The notes beneath the pieces are model-generated. The model was not told the DNA's origin. It was given only the letters and a program-made list of their open reading frames with translations, and did not search any database. From the NCBI GenBank assembly GCA_038245795.1, contig JBBRSC010000018.1:1-22776 (forward strand): DNA of 22,776 nucleotides, in the 5' to 3' direction. Positions within the stretch are counted from its first letter, which is position 1, and each line of letters begins with the position of its first letter. The stretch comes from JBBRSC01 sp038245795 (GTDB lineage: Bacteria; Actinomycetota; Acidimicrobiia; Acidimicrobiales; Microtrichaceae). Shown piece after piece: positions 13,719-21,464 of this stretch. The translations under genes and the position numbers were made by a program.

Positions 13719-15263
13719 TTACAACGGGATGTTTCCGTGTTTGCGGGGCGGGAGGTGTTCCTTCTTGTTGCGGAGCAACTCGAGCCCGGCGATGAGTTTC
13801 ACTCGGGTCAAGGCTGGATCGATTACATCATCGACATAACCACGATCGGCCGCTTCCCACGGGTTACAGAAGTTCTCGGTGTACGCCTCGACCAATTCAG
13901 CACGACGTGCATCGCGTTCGCCAAGATCGTCGATGTCGAGGAGTTCGCGGCGGTTCACAATCTCCACTGCACCAGCAGCACCCATCACTGCCAACTCGGC
14001 TGTCGGCCATGCGAACGACAGATCGGCACCGATCGACTTCGAGTCCATCACCACATAGGCACCGCCGTAGGCCTTGCGGGTGATGACCTGGATCCGGGGC
14101 ACGGTGGCTTCGCAATACGCGTAGAGCAGCTTGGCACCGTGGCGGATGATGCCGTTGTGTTCCTGTTCGACGCCGGGCAGGAAGCCGGGCACATCGCAGA
14201 ACGTCACCAATGGAATGTTGAAGGCGTCGCACGTTCGCACGAACTTGGCGGCCTTCGACGAGGACTCGATGTCCAACACGCCGGCCATGGCCATGGGGTT
14301 GTTGCCAACGATCCCGACCGGTTGTCCTCCGAGTCGCGCAAACCCGCAGACGATGTTGGGCGCCCACGCGGCGCTGTATTCGAAGTAGTCGCCATCGTCG
14401 ACGATGGCGGAGATCACCTTGCGCATGTCGTAGGCCTGATTCGACGACGGTGGAATCATCTCAGCGAGTTCGGGGCAGAGCCGATCGATCGGATCGTCCG
14501 CCGCAATCGACGGTGGTTCCTCGAGATTGTTCGATGGCAAGAACGACAGCAGATAGCGAACGTCGTCGAGGCATGCTCGATCGTCGGCCGACACGAATTG
14601 TGCGACGCCCGATTTCGAGGTGTGCACGCGCGCACCACCAAGATCCTGTTGGCTGACGTCTTCGCCGGTGACCTGCTTCACCACGTCAGGACCAGTGATG
14701 AACATGTAGCTCGTCTGATCGACCATGAAGATGAAGTCCGTCATGATCGGGCTGTAGACCGCACCGCCGGCGCACGGTCCCATGATCACCGAAATCTGAG
14801 GCGTGACACCCGATGCTTTGACGTTGCGGTAGAAGATTCCGCCGTAGCTCGCCAGGCTGACCACGCCCTCCTGGATGCGGGCACCGGCGCCGTCGTTGAT
14901 GCCGATGACCGGTGCCCCGACCTTCAACGCCATATCCATGACCTTGTGGATCTTCTCGGCGAAGACCTCGCCCAGGGCACCCCCATACACGGTGAAGTCC
15001 TGGCTGAATACGAAGATCTGTCGACCGTCGACGGTGCCCCAACCGGTGATGACCCCATCGCCGAATGGTCGTTCGTCGCCGGTTGCGGAGCGGGACCGGG
15101 CCAGCGAGTCGAGCTCGTGGAACGAGCCGTCATCGAGGAGGTACTCAATTCGTTCGCGAGCGAGCATCTTGCCGCGGGATTTCTGCCGCTCGATCGATCG
15201 CTCGGAGCCCGGATGAAGCGCTTGTTCCTTGAGCTTGGCCAGTGCGGCGACTCGTTCTGACAT
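13719..15263 (-). CDS. pccB: Acyl-CoA carboxylase beta (carboxyltransferase) subunit, PccB-like
   Basis: A 514-aa carboxyltransferase that moves CO2 from carboxybiotin to acyl-CoA, as in propionyl-CoA to methylmalonyl-CoA. ATG at 15263 begins the conserved N-terminus (MSERVAALAKLKEQAL); the open frame upstream to 15404 is unrelated and overlaps the divergent gene. Conserved motifs include the oxyanion-forming GPCAGGAVYSP (162-172), VDQTSYMFITGP and KAYGGAYVVM (397-406). At the specificity position, where propionyl-type subunits have Asp in GGAYDVM, this protein has Val404, so acetyl-CoA or mixed use is possible. Length fits PccB. The biotinylated alpha subunit is not in the window. A propionyl-CoA role would fit the ethylmalonyl-CoA pathway implied by ecm. 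Confidence 0.9.
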   Translation of the reverse strand: MSERVAALAKLKEQALHPGSERSIERQKSRGKMLARERIEYLLDDGSFHELDSLARSRSATGDERPFGDGVITGWGTVDGRQIFVFSQDFTVYGGALGEVFAEKIHKVMDMALKVGAPVIGINDGAGARIQEGVVSLASYGGIFYRNVKASGVTPQISVIMGPCAGGAVYSPIMTDFIFMVDQTSYMFITGPDVVKQVTGEDVSQQDLGGARVHTSKSGVAQFVSADDRACLDDVRYLLSFLPSNNLEEPPSIAADDPIDRLCPELAEMIPPSSNQAYDMRKVISAIVDDGDYFEYSAAWAPNIVCGFARLGGQPVGIVGNNPMAMAGVLDIESSSKAAKFVRTCDAFNIPLVTFCDVPGFLPGVEQEHNGIIRHGAKLLYAYCEATVPRIQVITRKAYGGAYVVMDSKSIGADLSFAWPTAELAVMGAAGAVEIVNRRELLDIDDLGERDARRAELVEAYTENFCNPWEAADRGYVDDVIDPALTRVKLIAGLELLRNKKEHLPPRKHGNIPL

Positions 15264-15364
15264 CGGATGGTCCACGCCCGTACGGTACGCGGGCAACGGT
15301 GCAGGCATCGAATCGGACGGGCCGGACACCCGGCAGACGAGTGAGTGGCGCGTAGCCTGGCTCC
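15264..15364. promoter_or_regulatory. Divergent promoter region of pccB and the LOG gene
   Basis: This 101-nt gap separates two outward-facing starts and must hold both promoters. I see no clear -35/-10 pair or operator repeat. Confidence 0.4.
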
Positions 15365-15913
15365 ATGCAGATCGCTGTCTACTGCGGAGCCCGCTCGGGG
15401 GCACGACCCGGCTACCGTGTCGCGGCCCACGAACTGGGTGTCTCGTTGGCGGCGCGCGGCCACGGCCTGGTCTACGGCGGCGGGCAAGTGGGGCTCATGG
15501 GAGTCGTTGCCGACGCCGTTCTGGCCGGCGGCCAAGAGGTCACGGGCGTCATCACCGACCATCTCTACGCCCGCGAAGTCGGCCACACTGCCGTGACCGA
15601 GCTGATCGTCGTCCCCGATATGGCACACCGCAAACGCGAGATGTTCACGCGATCCGACGCCTTCGTGGCGCTCCCGGGTGGGCTCGGCACCCTCGAGGAA
15701 CTGTTCGAAGTGCTGTGCTGGCGGAGCCTCGAGCTCCACGACAAGCCGGTCGGCCTCCTCGACGTCGACAACTCCTGGAGTCGGATGTTGGCCTTCCTCG
15801 ATCACGGTGCGGCCGAGGGTTTCATCACCCCCGATCACCTCGAACAGATCAGCGTGTCGGACCAGGTCGAACACCTTCTCGACGACCTGTGCGCCTCCGG
15901 AGCAACGACATGA
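15365..15913 (+). CDS. LOG-family (TIGR00730) nucleotide phosphoribohydrolase
   Basis: A 182-aa Rossmann-like protein of the LOG family, which hydrolyses the N-glycosidic bond of (cytokinin) nucleoside 5'-monophosphates to release the base. The family motifs are present: LVYGGGQVGLMG (35-46), HRK (88-90) and PGGLGTLEE (104-112), which hold the catalytic Arg and Glu. Length is typical. In bacteria the usual substrate is probably AMP or a related nucleotide; cytokinin production cannot be assumed. It starts at ATG 15365 with no strong ribosome binding site and is coupled to the ligase gene by a 4-nt overlap (ATGA). It is divergent from pccB. Confidence 0.9.
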   Translation: MQIAVYCGARSGARPGYRVAAHELGVSLAARGHGLVYGGGQVGLMGVVADAVLAGGQEVTGVITDHLYAREVGHTAVTELIVVPDMAHRKREMFTRSDAFVALPGGLGTLEELFEVLCWRSLELHDKPVGLLDVDNSWSRMLAFLDHGAAEGFITPDHLEQISVSDQVEHLLDDLCASGATT

Positions 15914-16992
15914 CAGACGAGCTGAGCCTCCCGGTGAGGCCGCCACTGAAGCCGATGCTCGCCAAAGCAATCGATGGGGTGCCGGTCAACGAGCCGATGC
16001 TCTATGAACCGAAGTGGGATGGCTTCCGGTGCATCGTGTTCCGCGACGGCGACACAGTGATCCTCGGCAGCCGCAACGAGAAGCCCCTGACCCGGTACTT
16101 TCCCGAACTCCTCGATCCCATCCGGGCAGCCTTTCCCGATCGGTGCGTGGTCGACGGCGAGATGGTCGTAGCGGTCAAGGGCACGCTCGATTTCGATGCG
16201 CTCGGCCAACGGATCCACCCTGCTGAGAGTCGGGTCCAGCGGCTCGCCGCGGAAACTCCTGCCTCATTCGTGGCCTTCGATCTGATCGCGCTCGGCGATG
16301 ACGACCTTCGCCAGCTGCCCTTCGGCGAACGTCATCGACAGTTGGCGAAGCTGTTGCGCAACGCCGAACCGCCGGTCCACCTGACGCCCTCCACGTTGGA
16401 CCCGGCCGTCGCCGAGGACTGGTTCCATCGCTTCGAGGGCGCCGGGTTCGATGGCGTGATGGCCAAGCCGCTGGCCGGCACCTACCTGAGCGACAAACGG
16501 GTCCAGTGGAAGGTCAAGCACAAGCGGACCGCCGATGTGGTGATTGCGGGAGCGCGTCCGCACAAGGACGGCAACGGGGTCGGGAGTTTGCTCCTCGGGT
16601 TGTTCGACGATCGCGGAAACCTCCATCACATCGGGGTGGCGTCGTCGTTCACAGCAGCGAAACGGAGTGAACTGATCGACTAGATCGATCCGTTCCTGCT
16701 GGACGATCCTTCTGAGCACCCGTGGTCGTCGTGGATGGATGTGTCCGCCCATGAAACCGGCCAGCGACTCCCCGGCGCTCCGAGTCGATGGAACGGCAAG
16801 AAGGACCAGTCGTGGGTGCCGATGAATTGCAAGCTCGTCGCCGAGGTCGGCTTTGAACAAGTGACGTCGGGACGGCTCCGCCATCCTGCCCGCCTGGTTC
16901 GCTGGCGCCCCGACAAATCCGCCGATCAGTGCCGCTACGACCAGCTCGAACAGATCGCTCCGATGGAACTCGCCGAGGTCTTCCGATCCTGA
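15910..16992 (+). pseudogene. ATP-dependent DNA ligase (LigC-like), interrupted by in-frame TAG
   Basis: The frame encodes an ATP-dependent ligase of about 360 aa, the normal size of LigC-type enzymes. GGAG at 15899-15902 and ATG at 15910, overlapping the LOG stop, fix the start. The nucleotidyltransferase domain is complete: Lys35 in EPKWDGFR (motif I), VAFDL (motif III), DGVMAK (motif IV) and KVKHKRTAD (motif V). A TAG at 16681-16683 stops translation after 257 residues, early in the OB domain. The same frame then runs on for 102 codons to TGA at 16990-16992, including HPWSSW and the motif VI-like GRLRHPARLVRWRPDK. The truncated product would lack motif VI, needed for self-adenylation. Related proteins often have an acidic or polar residue at the stop position. 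It is either a pseudogene, an error or read-through. Repair or end-joining is the likely role if intact. Confidence 0.82.
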
Positions 16993-17107
16993 CTGATCGT
17001 GGTGCTCCCCAAGTTTCCGAGGCAATCGGTCACGTTGGTTCACACTGTTCACTACCATCTCTCTTCTCGCCGACGGGGGTCGTCGGTGGGATCAATCGGG
17101 GGTCCAC
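16993..17107 (+). promoter_or_regulatory. Leader of the Liv binding-protein gene, with hairpin and ribosome binding site
   Basis: This 115-nt gap contains a perfect 6-bp hairpin, CCGACG (17070-17075) with CGTCGG (17081-17086), and the ribosome binding site CGGGGG (17097-17102), five nt before the ATG. The promoter itself is not evident. Confidence 0.45.
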
Positions 17108-18484
17108 ATGTCGAAGTCGTCGTCACGTCCGCTCACGCCGACCCGTGTGGTCGGCCTGGGGCTACTCTGCGGTGCCCTCGCGCTGATCGGCTGCAGCGAA
17201 TCGAAGGACGCGAGCACCGTCAACACGGGGGCTGGAGTCACGACCTCGCTCCCAGGAGGCGCCGTGACCTCGGTGCCCGGCGACGGCAGCATCGTGTCGA
17301 GATACGCAGGCGCCGACTGGTTTTCGGGCAAGGTGCCGGCCACGGCCACCAAGGCTGATCCCAACGCCACACCGGTGAAGGTCGGCATCATGAGCGCCGA
17401 CAACGGTGCTATCGCGGCGCTCCCGGAACTCCACAAAGGCAACGACGCCGCCGTTGCGTGGATCAACGAGGAGCTCGGCGGTGTCGGCGGACATCCGATT
17501 CAAACCGTGTTCTGCGAGGTTGATCTCTCGCCCGAGAAGTCCCAGCTGTGCGCCAGGAAGATGGCCGAGGAGAAGGTTGTTGCGGTGTTGTCCGGCGTCG
17601 ACCTGCAAGCCGGCGCCGCCGTGCAGATCCTGAACGAGAACGGCATCCCCTGGGTCGGAGGGATCCCCATCTCCAACGAGGAAATGAATTCCCCCAACAC
17701 CTTCCAGTTCTCCGGCGGCACGCCCGGCGCATTCGTCGCCTTCTCGTCGCACGCTGCGATCGACAAGAAGTTCAAGAAGGTGTCGGTGATGTACCTCGAC
17801 GTTGCGCAGGTCAAGGCCGCCGCCGTCGACTACGGCGTGAACCTGCTGAAGAAGCTCGGCGTCGATGTCACCGAGGTCGCCTTCGATCTGACCACCCAGG
17901 ACTACGCCACCGTCGCCCAGAAGGCCGCCGAGGGCAACCCGGATGCCATCTTCGTTGGTGCCGCCGACTTTGCGTGCCCAAAGGTCATCCAGGCGCTCTC
18001 GGATCTGAAGTCCACGGCGACCATCTACATGGTCGGCGCCTGCGCCGACCAGAAGTGGCTCAAGGACTTCCCCATCGCGGCCATCAAGGGCCTGATCTTC
18101 AACATCGAAAATCGCCTGGATCAGACGGCCTCGAACTCGGCCGACACCGAGGTGTACAACGCCGCGATGACGAAGTATCAGCCAGCCACCTCCGCCATGG
18201 GTGCGGCAACCGTTTCGTTCAAGGGAACCATGAACCTATGGGCCATTCTCAATCGAGTGGGGCCAACTGGCACGGCCGCAGATGTCGTGGCCGAATTCCG
18301 CAAGACGAAGGACGAGCCCAGCTTCGACGGCCATCCCTATACCTGCGACGGCAAACAGATTCCGGCACTCCCCGGACTGTGTGCCCCACAACAAGTTCTC
18401 ATCCAGCTCGAGTCCCTCGGCAAATTCACCGAGGCATCAAATGGCTGGATCGATGTCCCCAAGATCGTCGCCGACAATCTCTGA
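17108..18484 (+). CDS. livK: Branched-chain amino acid-type ABC transporter substrate-binding lipoprotein
   Basis: A 458-aa extracytoplasmic solute receptor of the peripla_BP_6/LivK family. The N-terminus is a lipoprotein signal with lipobox LIGC (Cys29), followed by a Ser/Thr/Gly linker to about residue 85. The domain starts with VKVGIMSADNGAIAALPEL and shows the family's course: NDAAVAWINEELGGVGGHPI, VVAVLSGVDLQAGAAV, PDAIFVGAADF and a C-terminal YTCDGKQIPALPGLC segment. It should capture the ligand outside the membrane and pass it to the fused permease encoded 63 nt downstream. The ligand cannot be read from the sequence; amino acids, amides and aromatic acids are all known for this family. 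The mature protein has several cysteines that may form disulfides. Confidence 0.9.
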   Translation: MSKSSSRPLTPTRVVGLGLLCGALALIGCSESKDASTVNTGAGVTTSLPGGAVTSVPGDGSIVSRYAGADWFSGKVPATATKADPNATPVKVGIMSADNGAIAALPELHKGNDAAVAWINEELGGVGGHPIQTVFCEVDLSPEKSQLCARKMAEEKVVAVLSGVDLQAGAAVQILNENGIPWVGGIPISNEEMNSPNTFQFSGGTPGAFVAFSSHAAIDKKFKKVSVMYLDVAQVKAAAVDYGVNLLKKLGVDVTEVAFDLTTQDYATVAQKAAEGNPDAIFVGAADFACPKVIQALSDLKSTATIYMVGACADQKWLKDFPIAAIKGLIFNIENRLDQTASNSADTEVYNAAMTKYQPATSAMGAATVSFKGTMNLWAILNRVGPTGTAADVVAEFRKTKDEPSFDGHPYTCDGKQIPALPGLCAPQQVLIQLESLGKFTEASNGWIDVPKIVADNL

Positions 18485-18547
18485 GTCACGGTCGTTCGAC
18501 TGGTTCATGCCGCCACGACGACACCAACCTGACATCATCGGAAGACC

Positions 18548-20560
18548 ATGACCGACCTCCTCGCCTATCTCCTGTTGGGCGTCGGTTCCGGCGCTGCCCT
18601 GGCGCTCCTCGCCATCGGGGCAGTGTTGACCAACCGCGCGTCCAACGTGGTCAATTTCGGTCACGCCGCAATGGGCATGTGGTCGGGGTACGTCTTCTAC
18701 AACTTCCGCGAGACCGGTGACATCGCGTTTCCGATGCCCTTCGATCGGTTGCCATTTGGCATTGCCACACCATCATGGCTGCAGGGCTTCCACGTGCTGG
18801 ATCGACCAACGGTGGCCGCGGCGTTGACGATCACCTTGATCTACGCCGCCCTGTTCGGGCTTGCCGTCTACATGCTGATCTTCCGCTGGCTGCGGAACTC
18901 CCCGCCGCTCGGCAGGATCGTCGCGTCGGTTGGCCTGTTCCTCTACCTCTATGCCACGGCATCGCTTCGATTCCCCACGGTTCCCGCCACCCGGCCGATC
19001 CTCCCCGGCGGTTCGATCGACATGTTCGGCAAACTGATCTTCGTTGATCGACTGGTCGTCGCCGCCATCGCCATCGCTATCACCGCCGGATTGTGGATCG
19101 TCTACCGGTTCACCCGCTTTGGCTTGTCCACCATCGCCGCCTCCGAGAGCCCGAAAGGCGCTGCACTCACGGGTCTCAATCCTGATCGTCTGGCCGCCAT
19201 CAACTGGTCTATTGCGTCGGTATTGTCGGCGACGGCCATCATCCTGATCGCCCGGGTGAACTCGCTCGACCCGTTGAATCTGTCGTTGCTGATCGTGCCG
19301 GCTCTGGCCGCCGCGCTCCTCGGTGGTTTCCGCTCGTTCGTATGGGTGGCGGTCGCAGCATTCGGCATCGGGATGCTGCAGTCAGAATTGGTCAACCTGC
19401 GCTCCGACATCTCCGCGTTCCAGGGATTGGGGCTCCCCGAAGGTCTTCCATTCCTGCTCATCCTGGGGGCGTTGTTCTTCCGGTCGCGCACCGCTCCGGC
19501 CCGTGGAGCTGACGGCACGCAACGGCTTCCTGCGTCGCCCACCCCCCGCGGGGTGATCCCCATCGGCGCGCTCGCCATCCTCGGCGGGGTGTTCGTGATG
19601 CTCCGGGCATCCAGCGACTGGCGACTCGCCGTGATCACCTCGTCGATCGGCGTGATCATGAGCCTGTCGATTGTCGTGCTGACCGGGTTCATCGGTCAGA
19701 TCTCTCTCGCTCCCTATGCCTTCGCCGGGTTCGCGGCGTTCACCATCGTGCGGCTCGATCAGAGCGGGGTGGCGTTCCCTTGGGCACCGATCATCGCTGT
19801 GACGCTCACGACGGGGCTCGGCGTACTCGTGGGGATTCCCGGAACCCGCGTCCGTGGGTACAGCCTCGCCATCGCCACCCTCGGTGCGGCGGTGGCCATT
19901 GAGCAGCTCGTCTTCAAGTGGTCATGGTTCATCGGCGATCGAACCGTCGGTCCATCCACGTTCCTCGGCCTCGATTTCACCATCCAGGCCAAGGGCTCGG
20001 CCTACCCGAGAGGAGTCTTCGGCATCATGGTGGTGGTCGCGGCAGTGCTGAGTTGCGTCGTGGCCGCCAACATCCGTCGGGGTCGAACCGGCCAATCGTG
20101 GTTGGCGGTGCGCACCAACGAACGCGCCGCTGCCGCCGCCGGAATCAATGTGGCTCGGGCAAAGCTCGCCGCGTTCGCAGTGTCAGCCTGCTTCGCGGGA
20201 ATCGCTGGAGCGCTGATCGCCTACGAACGCCAGACACTGTCCGAACAGAGTTTCTTGGTGTTCTTCTCCTTGGCAGCGCTCGCCATCACCTACCTGATGG
20301 GGATCGGGAGCGTGTCGGGGGCCGTCGGAGCCGGAATCGTCGCACCACTCGGGATTCTGGTGATGCTCCGCAACGGGAGCCTGCCGACGGAGGTCTCCAA
20401 GTACGAGTTCGCCCTCAACGGCTTGATGCTGATCCTCGTCACGATCGTCCTCCCGAACGGTCTGCTTCCATCAATCGGTGCCGGGTTCAAACGCCTCGTA
20501 TCGCGGCGGCGAGGCGGGTTGCCTTCGCCAGAACATCAGGTGCATCGAGTTCCTGGGTGA
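18548..20560 (+). CDS. Fused LivH-LivM branched-chain amino acid-type ABC permease
   Basis: A 670-aa integral membrane protein that joins the two permease subunits of a HAAT importer. Residues 1 to about 315 follow LivH (NRASNVVNFGHAAMGMWSG near the N-terminus; a coupling-loop-like SPKGAALTGLNPDRLA). A polar linker (about 316-342, RTAPARGADGTQ) leads to the LivM half, with GFIGQISLAPYAFAGFAAF, IPGTRVRGYSLAIATLG, the NERAAAAAGINVARAKL coupling loop and a closing PNGLLPS. Each half holds many hydrophobic helices. GGAAG-like GGAAG at 18540-18544 precedes the ATG. The binding protein lies just upstream; no ATPases follow, so livG/livF at 4.2-5.8 kb are the natural partners. Its 3' end overlaps the convergent exonuclease gene by 74 nt. 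Confidence 0.9.
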   Translation: MTDLLAYLLLGVGSGAALALLAIGAVLTNRASNVVNFGHAAMGMWSGYVFYNFRETGDIAFPMPFDRLPFGIATPSWLQGFHVLDRPTVAAALTITLIYAALFGLAVYMLIFRWLRNSPPLGRIVASVGLFLYLYATASLRFPTVPATRPILPGGSIDMFGKLIFVDRLVVAAIAIAITAGLWIVYRFTRFGLSTIAASESPKGAALTGLNPDRLAAINWSIASVLSATAIILIARVNSLDPLNLSLLIVPALAAALLGGFRSFVWVAVAAFGIGMLQSELVNLRSDISAFQGLGLPEGLPFLLILGALFFRSRTAPARGADGTQRLPASPTPRGVIPIGALAILGGVFVMLRASSDWRLAVITSSIGVIMSLSIVVLTGFIGQISLAPYAFAGFAAFTIVRLDQSGVAFPWAPIIAVTLTTGLGVLVGIPGTRVRGYSLAIATLGAAVAIEQLVFKWSWFIGDRTVGPSTFLGLDFTIQAKGSAYPRGVFGIMVVVAAVLSCVVAANIRRGRTGQSWLAVRTNERAAAAAGINVARAKLAAFAVSACFAGIAGALIAYERQTLSEQSFLVFFSLAALAITYLMGIGSVSGAVGAGIVAPLGILVMLRNGSLPTEVSKYEFALNGLMLILVTIVLPNGLLPSIGAGFKRLVSRRRGGLPSPEHQVHRVPG

Positions 20561-21371
20561 TCGTCTCGAGCTCGTCGGTCGGCCCCTCCCAGAACCAGTC
20601 GTCAACCATCCCGACCTCCACGTCGGTCTCGACCGTCGCGATGCGACGGAACAGCAACGCCTCGGCGAACTGTTCTCGCAGGGTCATCGCCAGCTTGGCG
20701 GCTCCGCGGACCGAGATGTCCCACTCGGCAACGTCGAGGGGAATCTGTTCGAGATGTCCGTATCTCGCCAGGACCGCCGCCGCCGACTTGGCCCCCCAGC
20801 CCGGGAGGCCGGGAAAGCCATCGGCGGTATCGCCGACCAGGCCGAGATAGTCCGGGATCGAGGTGGGGGGGACCCCGAACTTCTCCATCACGGCGGCCTC
20901 GTCGCGAACGACGTTGGCCCGGCGATCGAACTGCGCGATCAACGGATCACGCACGCACTGGGCGAGGTCCTTGTCGGGCGTGCAGATCAACGCTCGTTCG
21001 ACGCGCGGATCCTGGGACGCAACGAGCGCCGATGCCGCCAGCGCGTCGTCAGCCTCGACCTCAACCATGGCCCACACGGTGATCCCGGCCGCACGCAGCG
21101 CGTCTTCCAGTAACGGGAACTGCTGGCGCAGGTCTGGATCAATACCCGACCCGTCCTTGTAGCCGGCCCAGAGATCGTTTCGGAATGACTCGATGACGTG
21201 ATCAGTCGCCACGCCCAGATGCGTCGCACCGTCGCCAAGCAACGTCAGCATGGAACGCAGGACCGCTCGTACCGCTCCGACCTCGCGACCGCCTGCATTC
21301 TGATGACCGCCGCCGGGCGAGTAGAAGTACCGGAACAGCTCGTAGGTGCCATCGACGAGGTGAACTTCCAC
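20487..21371 (-). CDS. Stand-alone 5'-3' exonuclease / flap endonuclease
   Basis: A 294-aa protein resembling the 5'-nuclease domain of DNA polymerase I, encoded without a polymerase. It should remove 5' flaps or RNA primers in replication and repair. The metal-binding acidic residues are visible: Asp7 (LVDGTYELF), VEVEADDALA (103-112), CTPDKDLAQ (130-138) and GLVGDTADGFPG (177-188). The last runs into the helix-3-turn-helix, GLPGWGAKSAAAVLARYG, that grips DNA. FRND...YKDG matches the arginine/lysine-bearing helix of the family. The GTG start at 21371 follows AGGA by seven nt. Its 3' end overlaps the permease gene. A stand-alone nuclease of this kind in mycobacteria is FenA; equivalence is inferred. 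Confidence 0.9.
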   Translation of the reverse strand: MEVHLVDGTYELFRYFYSPGGGHQNAGGREVGAVRAVLRSMLTLLGDGATHLGVATDHVIESFRNDLWAGYKDGSGIDPDLRQQFPLLEDALRAAGITVWAMVEVEADDALAASALVASQDPRVERALICTPDKDLAQCVRDPLIAQFDRRANVVRDEAAVMEKFGVPPTSIPDYLGLVGDTADGFPGLPGWGAKSAAAVLARYGHLEQIPLDVAEWDISVRGAAKLAMTLREQFAEALLFRRIATVETDVEVGMVDDWFWEGPTDELETITQELDAPDVLAKATRLAAAIRGV

Positions 21372-21464
21372 CGGCGGATCCTGTCACGGAATGCTCAGGA
21401 GAGTCCTCGAATTGGTCGATGGAAGTAGGTGATCTCACACGACATCGAATTCGACGAGGTTCAC
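21372..21464. promoter_or_regulatory. Divergent promoter region of the exonuclease and PAS sensor genes
   Basis: This 93-nt gap separates two outward-facing starts. Apart from the two ribosome binding sites (AGGA for the exonuclease, GAGG at 21456-21459 for the sensor) I see no distinct operator or promoter motif. Confidence 0.35.

Noticed and set aside
13029..15260. 743-codon open frame on the plus strand opposite the hydrolase and carboxylase genes
   Set aside because: It spans three genes on the other strand, has no recognisable domain and a composition typical of antisense shadows.
15229..15909. Upstream extension of the ligase frame
   Set aside because: It overlaps the whole LOG gene in another frame, and the ATG at 15910 has a strong site and begins the family sequence.
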